NCBI GenBank assembly: GCA_017635675.1
Contig: JAGBLA010000090.1
Coordinates: 1-46,995 of the forward strand
Source: Ruminiclostridium sp.
Lineage (GTDB): Bacteria > Bacillota > Clostridia > Oscillospirales > Ruminococcaceae
Direction: 5' to 3'
DNA: 46,995 nucleotides
Shown: positions 32,466 through 40,255 of the stretch, one piece after another
Layout: every line of letters begins with the position of its first letter
How positions within the stretch are numbered: the stretch's first letter is position 1
Notes under the pieces: model-generated
What the model saw: only the letters and a program-made list of their open reading frames with translations
Told to the model about the DNA's origin: nothing
The model's database searches: none
Made by a program: the position numbers and the translations under genes

Positions 32466-33716
32466 TTACTCCTTATTTATTGAATCCATAAGTTTAGATT
32501 TAATGATTTCCGTTATTCTGACAGCGAAGTTATCGTCGATAACCACTATGTCGCCCTTGGCTATAAGGTTGCCGTTCACTATTATATCTACCGGCGCGCC
32601 CGCCTGTCTTTCAAGCTCGATTATGGTGCCCTGGGTGAATTCAAGGATCTCCTTGACCTTCCTCTTTGCCGTTCCTATCTCTACGGATATTTCAAGCGGC
32701 ACGCCCATAAGGAGCTGGAGGTTTGTTTTCTGCTCTCCCGTAAGCTGGACATTCGGAGAGTCGAACTGGTTCAGCTGTGCGCTCTGCACATTCATAGGCT
32801 GGGGATAGCCGCCGTATGGAGGATATCCGTACTGCGGAGGATACCCGTACTGCGGAGGAGGATATGCTCCGTAGGGCATCTGACCCGGCATACCCTGCGG
32901 CATCTGTCCCGGCATTCCCTGGGGCATTCCCTGGGGCATTCCGCCGGGCATTCCGCCCTGCATTCCCGGCGGCGGCATCTGCTGTCCTCCTCCGCCGAAC
33001 ATGGCATCCATTTCCGCCTGTGACATCGTTCCGCCGCCCTGTGAGGGAGCCGCCGCAGACTGTGATGCCGCGGGTGCCGACGCTTCAACCACGGAAGCCG
33101 GTGCCTCCGCCTCATCAGCGGTGCCAAGCACCTTCTGGGCTATGAACTTTGCGAGCTCTATCGTAAGCACCGAGCAGAACTCGGATTTGATAACACCGTC
33201 GATCGTAAGGTCGAAGTAAATGGCGGCGACCTCTTCCTCGTCCTCGAAGTCCTGTACCTCCGAGAGGTCGATGTTCTCCATTATGTACGGTGTCGGCGTA
33301 GAGATATCCACCACGATACCGAGGAAGTCCGAAAGCGCTGTGGCGCTCGCGCCCATCATCTGGTTCATGACCTCGGACACCGCGCTTATATTCAGCTCGT
33401 CAAACTCGAAATCGGGAGTAACGACGAGCGGCTGACCCATGAGCTGGTTAAGTATCATCTGGACGTCGTCCTGCCGCAGCACCATAAGGTTGTTGCCGGA
33501 AAGGCCCTTGACATACTCTATCTTTACACAGACGGCAGGCTCTAATTTGTCGTATTGGAGCATATCGTCCGCCTTGACGATCTCAACTCGCGGAGTCGTG
33601 ATCCACACCTTGGCACTGAGCAGCTCGGAAACCGCCGTTGCGGCGCTTCCCATGCTTATATTCATGACTTCGCCAAGGGCGTCCTTTTCCATCTCGGAAA
33701 TTTCAATTTTAGGCAT
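32466..33716 (-). CDS. fliY: Flagellar motor switch phosphatase FliY
   Basis: FliY is the Gram-positive C-ring protein that combines CheY-P phosphatase with a FliN-type end. The 416-residue product has two intact CheC motifs (Asp12-Glu16-Asn19 in DALGEVMN, Ser111-Glu115-Asn118 in SAVSEVMN). Residues about 215-310 are a low-complexity linker rich in Met, Pro, Gly, Gln and Tyr with PQGMPGQM and PPQYGYP units. A C-terminal SpoA/FliN domain follows (about 330-410, LLMGVPLEISVEIGTAKRKVKEILEFTQGTIIELERQAGAPVDI). The FliM-like EIDALL peptide at the N-terminus of B. subtilis FliY is absent. Four bp from fliM. Confidence 0.95.
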   Translation of the reverse strand: MPKIEISEMEKDALGEVMNISMGSAATAVSELLSAKVWITTPRVEIVKADDMLQYDKLEPAVCVKIEYVKGLSGNNLMVLRQDDVQMILNQLMGQPLVVTPDFEFDELNISAVSEVMNQMMGASATALSDFLGIVVDISTPTPYIMENIDLSEVQDFEDEEEVAAIYFDLTIDGVIKSEFCSVLTIELAKFIAQKVLGTADEAEAPASVVEASAPAASQSAAAPSQGGGTMSQAEMDAMFGGGGQQMPPPGMQGGMPGGMPQGMPQGMPGQMPQGMPGQMPYGAYPPPQYGYPPQYGYPPYGGYPQPMNVQSAQLNQFDSPNVQLTGEQKTNLQLLMGVPLEISVEIGTAKRKVKEILEFTQGTIIELERQAGAPVDIIVNGNLIAKGDIVVIDDNFAVRITEIIKSKLMDSINKE

Positions 33717-33719
33717 CCG

Positions 33720-34709
33720 TTAACCCTCACTTCTGAACACGTTTTCGATCTTTACCGCTTTATTCTGATTATACGACCCGAGCTTTCCGTCGAACCACAC
33801 CCTGTTTCCTATCTTGAGGGTGACGTTGCTTTCGATGCTCTTGTCAAGCGGTATAATATCGTCGATCTGCAGATTAAGCACATCGGAGACATCGAGAGAG
33901 GTCTTGCCGAGCTCAGCGACTATGTTCAAAGATGTGTCGTTGAGCGCTTTCATTATGTTGTCGCGTCTTTCCTGCTCTCTTGCCGCGTCAAACCGTCTTG
34001 TACTTCTGACGGACTTTGAAACGTATTTCTGCATGAGCTCATCAAGGCTCAGCGCAGGCATACAGATCGTTATGATCGTTTTCGTGTCGCTTACCGTCGC
34101 TTCCAGCGCTACGAGGATCATCGTATCGTCGTAATCGACCGCTGAATAGACACGGGAGTTTGTCTCAATATTCACGACGCTCGGATTTACTTCCACATAC
34201 GGCTCCCACGGGTCGTGGAGCAGCGCCGACATATTGTTGATTATCTTGTCTATTATGCTGACCTCTATCTCGGTGAAGTCTCTGTCGGCGTCCTTGTATT
34301 CGCCGCGCCCGCCGAGAAGTCGGTCGATCAGTATATATGTGAGTGAATTTGAAAGCTGAACTATCGCGGTGACTGTACCTATGTCATCATCGTGGATACC
34401 GAGGTCGAGCGTTCCCATCATTACATAGTCGGGAAGCGCGTTGTTGAACTCGAAGTATCTCTGCTCCTCAATGGACGCGAGACTTACCTTGCAGTAAAGT
34501 CTCAGCAGACCCGTAAGGTACGAGGACAGCAGTCTCGCGTAGTTGTCGAAGATACTGTCAAGTATCTTGATACGCTCTTTTGTAAACTTTTTCGGCGCCC
34601 GGAAGTCATATTCCTTGACATCGGGCTCCTTAGAGCTTTCGACCACCTCACCGGACATCGCACTGCTCAGCAGCGCGTCTATCTGTTCCTGCGTAAGGGT
34701 TTCAGCCAT
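33720..34709 (-). CDS. fliM: Flagellar motor switch protein FliM
   Basis: A 329-residue C-ring protein. LTQEQIDALLSS at residues 4-15 is the CheY-P-binding peptide. The middle domain has IKILDSIFDNYARLLSSYLTGLLRLYCKVSLASIEEQRYFEF and the C-terminal SpoA domain LDVSDVLNLQIDDIIPLDKSIESNVTLKIGNRVWFDGKLGSYNQNKAVKI. It follows motB by about 50 bp with no fliL in between, unlike many Firmicutes operons. Confidence 0.96.
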   Translation of the reverse strand: MAETLTQEQIDALLSSAMSGEVVESSKEPDVKEYDFRAPKKFTKERIKILDSIFDNYARLLSSYLTGLLRLYCKVSLASIEEQRYFEFNNALPDYVMMGTLDLGIHDDDIGTVTAIVQLSNSLTYILIDRLLGGRGEYKDADRDFTEIEVSIIDKIINNMSALLHDPWEPYVEVNPSVVNIETNSRVYSAVDYDDTMILVALEATVSDTKTIITICMPALSLDELMQKYVSKSVRSTRRFDAAREQERRDNIMKALNDTSLNIVAELGKTSLDVSDVLNLQIDDIIPLDKSIESNVTLKIGNRVWFDGKLGSYNQNKAVKIENVFRSEG

Positions 34710-34762
34710 TCATGATCCACCTCTCTTTCCGCTGATATCAGTATATCTGTTTCAGTCCGTGC

Positions 34763-35827
34763 TTATCCCTCTTCGGCGGCTTCGGTCTCTTCCTCTGCTG
34801 CCGTCTCCTCCTCGGGTTCGGGCTGAAGAATATCTTCGGGGATCTCGGTTACAGGTATGCTGAACGACGGACCCATGTAGTCGTCATCTGTCTCGCCGTC
34901 GGAGATGACTGTGCCGGAATACTTTGAGTCAAGTCCCGAGATTATCTGCTGTACGGTATCGTCGGTAACTCCGCCGTCGGCTCCCGTTCTGTCTATGGAG
35001 TCGGTCTGGGCATTGGTGATGCCGTAATCGTAGAGCAGCATATCCTCGATGATCGGGGTATCCGCCGTATCTATCTCGTTTCGCGTGATGACAAGTTCAA
35101 CACGTCTGTTTTCCTGTCTGTGTTCTTCGGTGTCGTTGGGCTGTATGGGGTCGTACTGCGCTCTGCCTTCGGCTATGTACTTCTCACTCGGGACGATGAC
35201 CTGATAATCCATGTATTTAAGCACGGAGCAGGCTCTCGCGGAGGAGAGATCCCAGTCGTTCACCGCCGAGAAACCCTGGGCGGTATGACCCTGTACCTTG
35301 ATAGTCTTGATGTAATCGCTCGTAGCCTTGATAGCGGGCATCATCAGCTTGAGAGCCTTTTTGCCGCTTTCCTTAAGCACGGCGCTGTCACCGTCGAACA
35401 TCAGAGAATTGTTAAATCGTATATTTATTCTCGACGCGGAGGTCTGCGAAACGCTCACCAAGTCGGAGAATTCGCTTGAAGCCGCGGCTGACGAGAGGTA
35501 CGCGAACAGGTCATCGAAATTATGCGGAAGACCCATCTGGTCCACCGTTGATTCGGTGGTTCCCGAACCGCTTGCAGGCGGGACATCGGTATTACCGTCG
35601 CTGTCGGATTTTGATGTACCGTCGTTCGTGTCCTCCATGACGAACGGATTCACATATTTTCCCTGGCTGTTGAAGGACTGGAATATGTACTGGAACTTGG
35701 TCTCGTTAGGCGTTGACGCCGCGTACAGAAGCACGAAGAAGCACATCAGCAGCGTTACCATGTCCGAATACGTTGACATCCATTCATCGACGCCGGTATG
35801 GATAACTTTTACTTTTTTCTTTGCCAT
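34763..35827 (-). CDS. motB: Flagellar stator protein MotB
   Basis: MotB anchors the stator to peptidoglycan. The 354-residue protein starts at the ATG at 35827, which has GGAG 7 nt upstream; an in-frame ATG at 35854 has none. One membrane helix at about 18-38 carries the ion-binding aspartate (Asp22 in STYSDMVTLLMCFFVLLYA). A Ser/Asp-rich linker precedes an OmpA-like peptidoglycan-binding domain (about 145-260: FNNSLMFDGDSAVLKESGKKAL, VQGHTAQGFSAVNDWDLSSARACSVLKYM, NRRVELVI). The C-terminal 90 residues are an unusual acidic tail ending EEETAAEEETEAAEEG. A separate promoter lies upstream. Confidence 0.95.
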   Translation of the reverse strand: MAKKKVKVIHTGVDEWMSTYSDMVTLLMCFFVLLYAASTPNETKFQYIFQSFNSQGKYVNPFVMEDTNDGTSKSDSDGNTDVPPASGSGTTESTVDQMGLPHNFDDLFAYLSSAAASSEFSDLVSVSQTSASRINIRFNNSLMFDGDSAVLKESGKKALKLMMPAIKATSDYIKTIKVQGHTAQGFSAVNDWDLSSARACSVLKYMDYQVIVPSEKYIAEGRAQYDPIQPNDTEEHRQENRRVELVITRNEIDTADTPIIEDMLLYDYGITNAQTDSIDRTGADGGVTDDTVQQIISGLDSKYSGTVISDGETDDDYMGPSFSIPVTEIPEDILQPEPEEETAAEEETEAAEEG

Positions 35828-35882
35828 ACTTTTCTCCGCATACCGACCGGGCACAATTATCCCTGTAAACAGTCGGTATTAT

Positions 35883-35911
35883 ATTATACCATAAAAAACG
35901 AACTTTTGCAA
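35883..35911 (-). promoter_or_regulatory. Internal sigma-A promoter before motB
   Basis: Minus strand TTGCAA (35906-35911), 17-bp spacer, TATAAT (35883-35888), extended by TGG. It stands in the 106-bp gap between motA and motB. Confidence 0.65.
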
Positions 35912-35933
35912 TACTATTTTTGAGCTATACGAG

Positions 35934-36698
35934 TTATTTTTTCTCCTCGTCCTTCTTTGCGGACTTAGGAAGCATAAATTCGAGCTTTTCTTTGATCATT
36001 CTCGGGTTTGAACCCTCGGCTATCGCCATGACACCCTCAATGATTATCTGCATACAGAGCATCTCATCGGCATGAGCGTTCTTGAGCGCGGACTCGATAG
36101 GTCCGAAGATAACGTTCGCGAACAGCGAGCCGTAGAACGTCGTGATAAGCGCAACCGCCATCGCGGGTCCCAGATCACCGCCGTCCAGGTTCTGAAGCAT
36201 GATTACCAGTCCGACCAGCGTACCGAGCATTCCGAACGCCGGCGCGAGCGATGAGCCCTTGCCGAAAAATCCCGCGCCCGCCTCATGACGTTCCTCCATG
36301 AACGCTACCGAGCCTTCGAGCATTTCTCTTACCTTTGCCGAATCGTTTGCGTCAACTATCAGCATGAGCGCCTGTTTCATGAACGGATCCTCACACTTGT
36401 TGGCACTGTCTTCAAGTGCGAGAAGTCCCTTGCTTCGCGCGGTGTTGGCGAAATCAACGATCTGTGTTATGTAATCCTCAGCCTTATACTTGGGCGGGAA
36501 AAGTGCGAATTTGAATAACGCGGGAAGGCTTTTCAGAAGCGACATGGGCGATACCGCGATAAGAACTCCGAACGTACCGCCGACAGTAATAGCCAGAGAC
36601 GGTATATCAATGAACCATGCCAGCTGACCGCCGTTGAATATACCGTACAGAATAAGGCCGAACGCTATGACCCAGCCGATTATCAATGTAATGTTCAA
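35934..36698 (-). CDS. motA: Flagellar stator protein MotA
   Basis: MotA forms the ion channel of the stator with MotB. The 254-residue form starting at the TTG at 36698 is preferred: GGAGGG lies about 8 nt upstream and the product then begins with the first membrane helix (NITLIIGWVIAFGLILYGIF). An in-frame ATG at 36749 would add a 17-residue extension with no ribosome binding site. Typical segments are IDIPSLAITVGGTFGVLIAVSP, KLEFMLPK at the C-terminus, and FFGKGSSLAPAFGMLGTLVGLVIMLQNL with VALITTFYGSLFANVIFGPIE for helices 3 and 4. It follows flbD by about 110 bp. Confidence 0.94.
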   Translation of the reverse strand: MNITLIIGWVIAFGLILYGIFNGGQLAWFIDIPSLAITVGGTFGVLIAVSPMSLLKSLPALFKFALFPPKYKAEDYITQIVDFANTARSKGLLALEDSANKCEDPFMKQALMLIVDANDSAKVREMLEGSVAFMEERHEAGAGFFGKGSSLAPAFGMLGTLVGLVIMLQNLDGGDLGPAMAVALITTFYGSLFANVIFGPIESALKNAHADEMLCMQIIIEGVMAIAEGSNPRMIKEKLEFMLPKSAKKDEEKK

Positions 36699-36805
36699 AA
36701 AGGATCCCTCCAGTTTTATTGTTGTTGCCGCACAAACCCGGATACACACCGAAAAACACGGTCGCCTGTATCATCAGATGCATTCGGGATCGTGCGAAAT
36801 ATTTG

Positions 36806-37018
36806 TTATTCTTCCCTGTGACCGTCTCTTGTACCGCGGGCTCTGCACGCGCGGTTGTAACCCACTATCTTGCGGAAGATCTCTTCAATGGATTCCTGAA
36901 CGATATAACTGTGACCGTTCGACATTGTTATGACAGTATCCGGCGTTTCGGAAACTGTCTCGATGCCGTCCTCATTGATCATTATGTCCTTGCCGTTCAG
37001 CTTAGTTAAAATAACCAT
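36806..37018 (-). CDS. flbD: FlbD family flagellar protein
   Basis: A 70-residue protein with the FlbD pattern: MVILTKLNGKDIMINEDGIETVSETPDTVITMSNGHSYIVQES followed by a helix EEIFRKIVGYNR. Small FlbD proteins of this type lie between flgE and motA in many Firmicutes and spirochaetes; function unknown (not the Caulobacter regulator of the same name). GGTGC lies 5 nt before the ATG. Confidence 0.92.
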   Translation of the reverse strand: MVILTKLNGKDIMINEDGIETVSETPDTVITMSNGHSYIVQESIEEIFRKIVGYNRACRARGTRDGHREE

Positions 37019-37058
37019 AAAGCACCTTTGCTGTTTTTATTTTCATGCCGCAGCCCGC

Positions 37059-37079
37059 GGCGGAGCATTACGCTCCGCC
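37059..37079 (-). other. Perfect hairpin between flgE and flbD
   Basis: GGCGGAGC (37059-37066) and GCTCCGCC (37072-37079) form an 8-bp stem with a 5-nt loop, 18 bp after the flgE stop codon. No T-run follows on the minus strand, so it is not a standard terminator; it may protect or delimit flgE mRNA. Confidence 0.7.
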
Positions 37080-37096
37080 AGGCTTAAAGCAGATGA

Positions 37097-38860
37097 TCAA
37101 CGCTTGAGGTTTACGAGCTCTTCAAGCATGGTATCGGATACGGTGATGACACGGGAGTTTGCCTGATAGCCTCTCTGTGTGATGATCATATCCGAAAATT
37201 CCTGCGCAAGGTCAACGTTGGACATTTCCAGCGCGCTTTGGATAACTTCGCCTGCGCCGTCCTTGCCCGCGATCTTCACCTGCGCCTCACCGGACGCGAG
37301 AGAAGCTCTCCAAAGCGACGTTCCGCACTGTTCGAGACCCATGGGGTTCTCGAATGTCGCAACGTCTATGCGTCCGAGGAGTAATGTTCCGTGTACTGCG
37401 TGACGGCCGTAGATAGTACCGTCCGTGTCTATCTGGATAACGTCCAGATCGTCGATAGCCTGTTCCTTAGCGACGCGTCCGTCGGTCAGAGCTACTGTGC
37501 TGAGCGCGGTGGCGATGTCCGAGAAGAAGTTGTCGCGTCCGTTGTCAAGTCCCAGACGGTCGGTCCTTGTACCTGTGCCTGCCTGGAGAGCCTGAACGAA
37601 ATCGAAAGCATCCGTGCCGAGCGTTGCGGGGGTCGAGTTGCCTTCAGCGTCTATCCTGTTGAAACCGACAAGCTCCGCGGTGATAAGGTGGTTGTCATCA
37701 CTTGCCTTCTTGATAGCTTCGTTCATAGCCGCCACAAGGTCGTATGTGCCGCCTGTCCAGTCGTCGGGCGGGTCGCCTACCATGCCGTCCTTCGGAACGG
37801 TAATGGTGAGCACGTTGTCCTTCCACTTTGCCTCTACCTTGGAGGAGCTTCCGGTCTTGATGTCCACCTCGTACTTGTTGGCAGCTTCACACGCCTTGTT
37901 GGCTGTGAACTTGAGGGACAGCTCGTTGGTAACGTTGTCGGTGGAGTTCTTATACGCGAACTTAATAGTATTTGTAGCCTGGAGTGCCATTACATCGTCA
38001 TATTTCGGGAGTGTACCGAAGGATATTGACAAAGGCACCACGTCATCGCTGAGTCCGACACCGCCAAGTCTGATAGCTTCATTTACCGCGTCCTCAAAAG
38101 CCTGACGCGCCGCTTCAACGGCGTCGGTCTGAGCCTGTTCGAGCGCCGCTCCGGTAAGAGTTCCGTCGGCTATGCCCTGCTCAACGGCAGCGAAAGCGTC
38201 CTCACCGTACTGCTTGTCGAGATCCATATAAATAGAAAGGCTCGAACCGCTTCTTGTAGCGAAAGGCGTATCGGAGTCCACGATAGTGAACGAGATATTG
38301 CCCTCTTCGCCGAAACCTGCGGCGGTCACTGTGATATCATAGCCGTTTACCGTCTTGGTGCAGTTTGCCCTGTTATCCTCGATAGCAGGCACCTTGATGT
38401 TGATACGCTGGGACTGTCCTGTCTCAACGCCGCTGGGGTCGCCCGAAACACCGAGCACCATGTTTCCGTTGGGGTCGCAGAGGTTTCCGAAGCTGTCCAC
38501 GGAGAACTTACCCGCGCGGGTGTAGTATATGCGTCCCGCCTCGTCCATTACCTGGAAGAAGCCCTCACCCTGAAGCGCACAGTTGAACACGCTGTCGGAG
38601 TATGTAAATCCCGACTGCACCATTACCTGAGAAACAGTGCCGAGCTGTGAGCCGTAGCCTATCTGTGTGGGGTTCTTGCCGCCGGCAGTCTGGTCGCCGG
38701 AGGAGGCGTTCGCCTTTGTCTGATAGTAAACGTCCTTGAACGTTACTTCACTTGTCTTATATCCTGTTGTGTTGACGTTAGAGATGTTGTTGCCTATAAC
38801 GTCCATTCTCTGATTGTGGGTCTTCATTCCGGCAACACCGGAATAGAGTGATTTCATCAT
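37097..38860 (-). CDS. flgE: Flagellar hook protein FlgE
   Basis: The 587-residue hook subunit. The N-terminal MKSLYSGVAGMKTHNQRMDVIGNNISNVNTTGYKTSEVTFKDVYYQT and the C-terminal SALEMSNVDLAQEFSDMIITQRGYQANSRVITVSDTMLEELVNLKR are the paired D0 helices of hook proteins. The middle, about residues 150-480, is the variable surface-exposed part. It contains ALQGEGFFQVMDEAGRIYYTRAGKFSVDSFGNLCDPNGNMVLG near its start. It is exported by the flagellar system and capped by FlgD, with length set by FliK; both are encoded upstream. AAAGGA lies 9 nt before the ATG. Hairpins lie on both sides of the gene. Confidence 0.96.
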   Translation of the reverse strand: MMKSLYSGVAGMKTHNQRMDVIGNNISNVNTTGYKTSEVTFKDVYYQTKANASSGDQTAGGKNPTQIGYGSQLGTVSQVMVQSGFTYSDSVFNCALQGEGFFQVMDEAGRIYYTRAGKFSVDSFGNLCDPNGNMVLGVSGDPSGVETGQSQRINIKVPAIEDNRANCTKTVNGYDITVTAAGFGEEGNISFTIVDSDTPFATRSGSSLSIYMDLDKQYGEDAFAAVEQGIADGTLTGAALEQAQTDAVEAARQAFEDAVNEAIRLGGVGLSDDVVPLSISFGTLPKYDDVMALQATNTIKFAYKNSTDNVTNELSLKFTANKACEAANKYEVDIKTGSSSKVEAKWKDNVLTITVPKDGMVGDPPDDWTGGTYDLVAAMNEAIKKASDDNHLITAELVGFNRIDAEGNSTPATLGTDAFDFVQALQAGTGTRTDRLGLDNGRDNFFSDIATALSTVALTDGRVAKEQAIDDLDVIQIDTDGTIYGRHAVHGTLLLGRIDVATFENPMGLEQCGTSLWRASLASGEAQVKIAGKDGAGEVIQSALEMSNVDLAQEFSDMIITQRGYQANSRVITVSDTMLEELVNLKR

Positions 38861-38891
38861 AGCGGTTTTTCCTTTCTGTGTGCCGCCGTGT

Positions 38892-38945
38892 GCAGTCCGT
38901 CCGTCGTTCGGGACTGCGGTCTGTCTCCTTGGTGAGCTTACGCTC
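38892..38945 (-). other. Two hairpins upstream of flgE
   Basis: GCAGTCC (38892-38898) pairs with GGACTGC (38911-38917), and GAGC (38934-38937) with GCTC (38942-38945). They fill the 97-bp gap between the TIGR02530-type gene and flgE. The second shares the TTACGCTCC half with the hairpin at 37059-37079. Confidence 0.5.
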
Positions 38946-38957
38946 CCTCGGTCCGAC

Positions 38958-39362
38958 TTAAACTATAACGGCGGAATCGATGTTGGTGAACACGTTTCCT
39001 TTGAGGTCATCTGCCGATACCGTTGTTATCACGGTATTGTTCTTGACGCTTACGATAAACGCGGTGCTGTCCACGAGGATAAGGCTTTCCTCGCTGCCTT
39101 TCTCAGCCGCGAGCTCCACGCCTCTGTTGAGCCGCTCTATCCTGTCGTTTTCGGCAATATCTATCTGCCTGCTCTCCAGCCGTTTTATCGCGTGACTTGA
39201 AAACTCAACTTCCCTGCTTCCTATCGTTTCGCGGAGCTTTTCTGCGAAACTCCCCGCGTCATCGCCTTCCCTGGGCTTCTTCACCGGCTCATAGCCGCCT
39301 ACGCCATTCCCGGTGGAAACGGATATCGAATTGCGTCCGGCAAGATACTCACTTATAAGCAT
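38958..39362 (-). CDS. Flagellar operon protein (TIGR02530-like)
   Basis: A 134-residue protein. The core FSSHAIKRLESRQIDIAENDRIERLNRGVELAAEKGSEESLILVDSTAFIVSVKNNTVITTVSADDLKGNVFTNIDSAVIV is the pattern of the small conserved protein between flgD and flgE in Firmicutes flagellar operons, known as TIGR02530. The N-terminal 45 residues look disordered, as in exported flagellar proteins. Function not established; a hook-assembly role is inferred from position only. Confidence 0.88.
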   Translation of the reverse strand: MLISEYLAGRNSISVSTGNGVGGYEPVKKPREGDDAGSFAEKLRETIGSREVEFSSHAIKRLESRQIDIAENDRIERLNRGVELAAEKGSEESLILVDSTAFIVSVKNNTVITTVSADDLKGNVFTNIDSAVIV

Positions 39363-39386
39363 CTATATCCCTTCCCTTTCCGAATA

Positions 39387-40235
39387 TCATTCAAACAGCT
39401 CATAAATAGCCGCGTCGTTGTTGCCGCCTCTTGCGCCCTCGCTGTCGGTATCATCGGAATCCGCGATATCCTCGCTGTCCGTCTGCGTCACCGCGCCTGC
39501 CTGAGCTGTCTGCGCCGCCTGTGTTGTTTCCGCGGTCGTCTGAACGGGCTCAACATTCTGTAAGATATCAGCCGTCTGCGAAACCTGCTCTGTCTGTGCT
39601 GCGGGTGTTACAGTCTGTGCTGCCGTGTCTGTTACCTTTAAAATATCTGTCGCGTCGTAGGAATAGCCGTTCACGACCACTCTCACGCTGCCGTTCTCGA
39701 TCTCAAGCGAATTGACCGTGCCCTCGTCGATGAACGTAGCTCCGGTAGCGTCCATTGCCTGCACCATTGCCGTCTTGCCGAGTATTCCTGCCGCGAATGC
39801 GCCGTAGTCGCCTATGCTTGCCGCCGAGCCCGTGCCCTGGTCATGCACCTGTGAGATAGCGCTGAGCTTGTAGCTCTGTCCGTTCACTATCACCTGCGGA
39901 TCGTCGCCGCTCCTTGCCGATGTAACAACGCCCGTGTCGGTCTTGCCGTCGCCTGTGGATACCGTTACCGTCTTGCCTACAAGAGAGTTCGCGTAGGACT
40001 GCTGCTGTACCTTGTACGCGTCCTGCTGAGAGCTCAGTGCCGAGAAGCTTGCCATCTGTGAGATAAACTCCGTGTTCGATGTGGGCTCAAGGGGATCCTG
40101 GTTCTGCATTTCCGCAACAAGAAGCGAGTAGAAGTTTTCCATTGTGATAAGATCATGCTTATCCTCGAACATATCCTTGTACTTCTCATAGACGCTCTGG
40201 GGTGTTGCCACGCCGCTGATCGGTTCAACTGCCAT
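39387..40235 (-). CDS. flgD: Hook-capping scaffold protein FlgD
   Basis: FlgD caps the growing hook and lets FlgE assemble. The N-terminal core NFYSLLVAEMQNQDPLEPTSNTEFISQMASFSALSSQQ (about 35-72) is diagnostic. The central part has VGKTVTVSTGDGKTDTGVVTSA, the beta-sandwich typical of Firmicutes FlgD, and LGKTAMVQAMDATGATFIDEGTVNSLEIENG. The 282-residue length includes an unusual Gln/Thr/Ala-rich tail (about 210-265), then an acidic stretch. AGGAGG precedes the ATG; the gene starts 20 bp after fliK. Confidence 0.94.
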   Translation of the reverse strand: MAVEPISGVATPQSVYEKYKDMFEDKHDLITMENFYSLLVAEMQNQDPLEPTSNTEFISQMASFSALSSQQDAYKVQQQSYANSLVGKTVTVSTGDGKTDTGVVTSARSGDDPQVIVNGQSYKLSAISQVHDQGTGSAASIGDYGAFAAGILGKTAMVQAMDATGATFIDEGTVNSLEIENGSVRVVVNGYSYDATDILKVTDTAAQTVTPAAQTEQVSQTADILQNVEPVQTTAETTQAAQTAQAGAVTQTDSEDIADSDDTDSEGARGGNNDAAIYELFE

Positions 40236-40255
40236 TTGTTTTCCTCCTTTTCATC

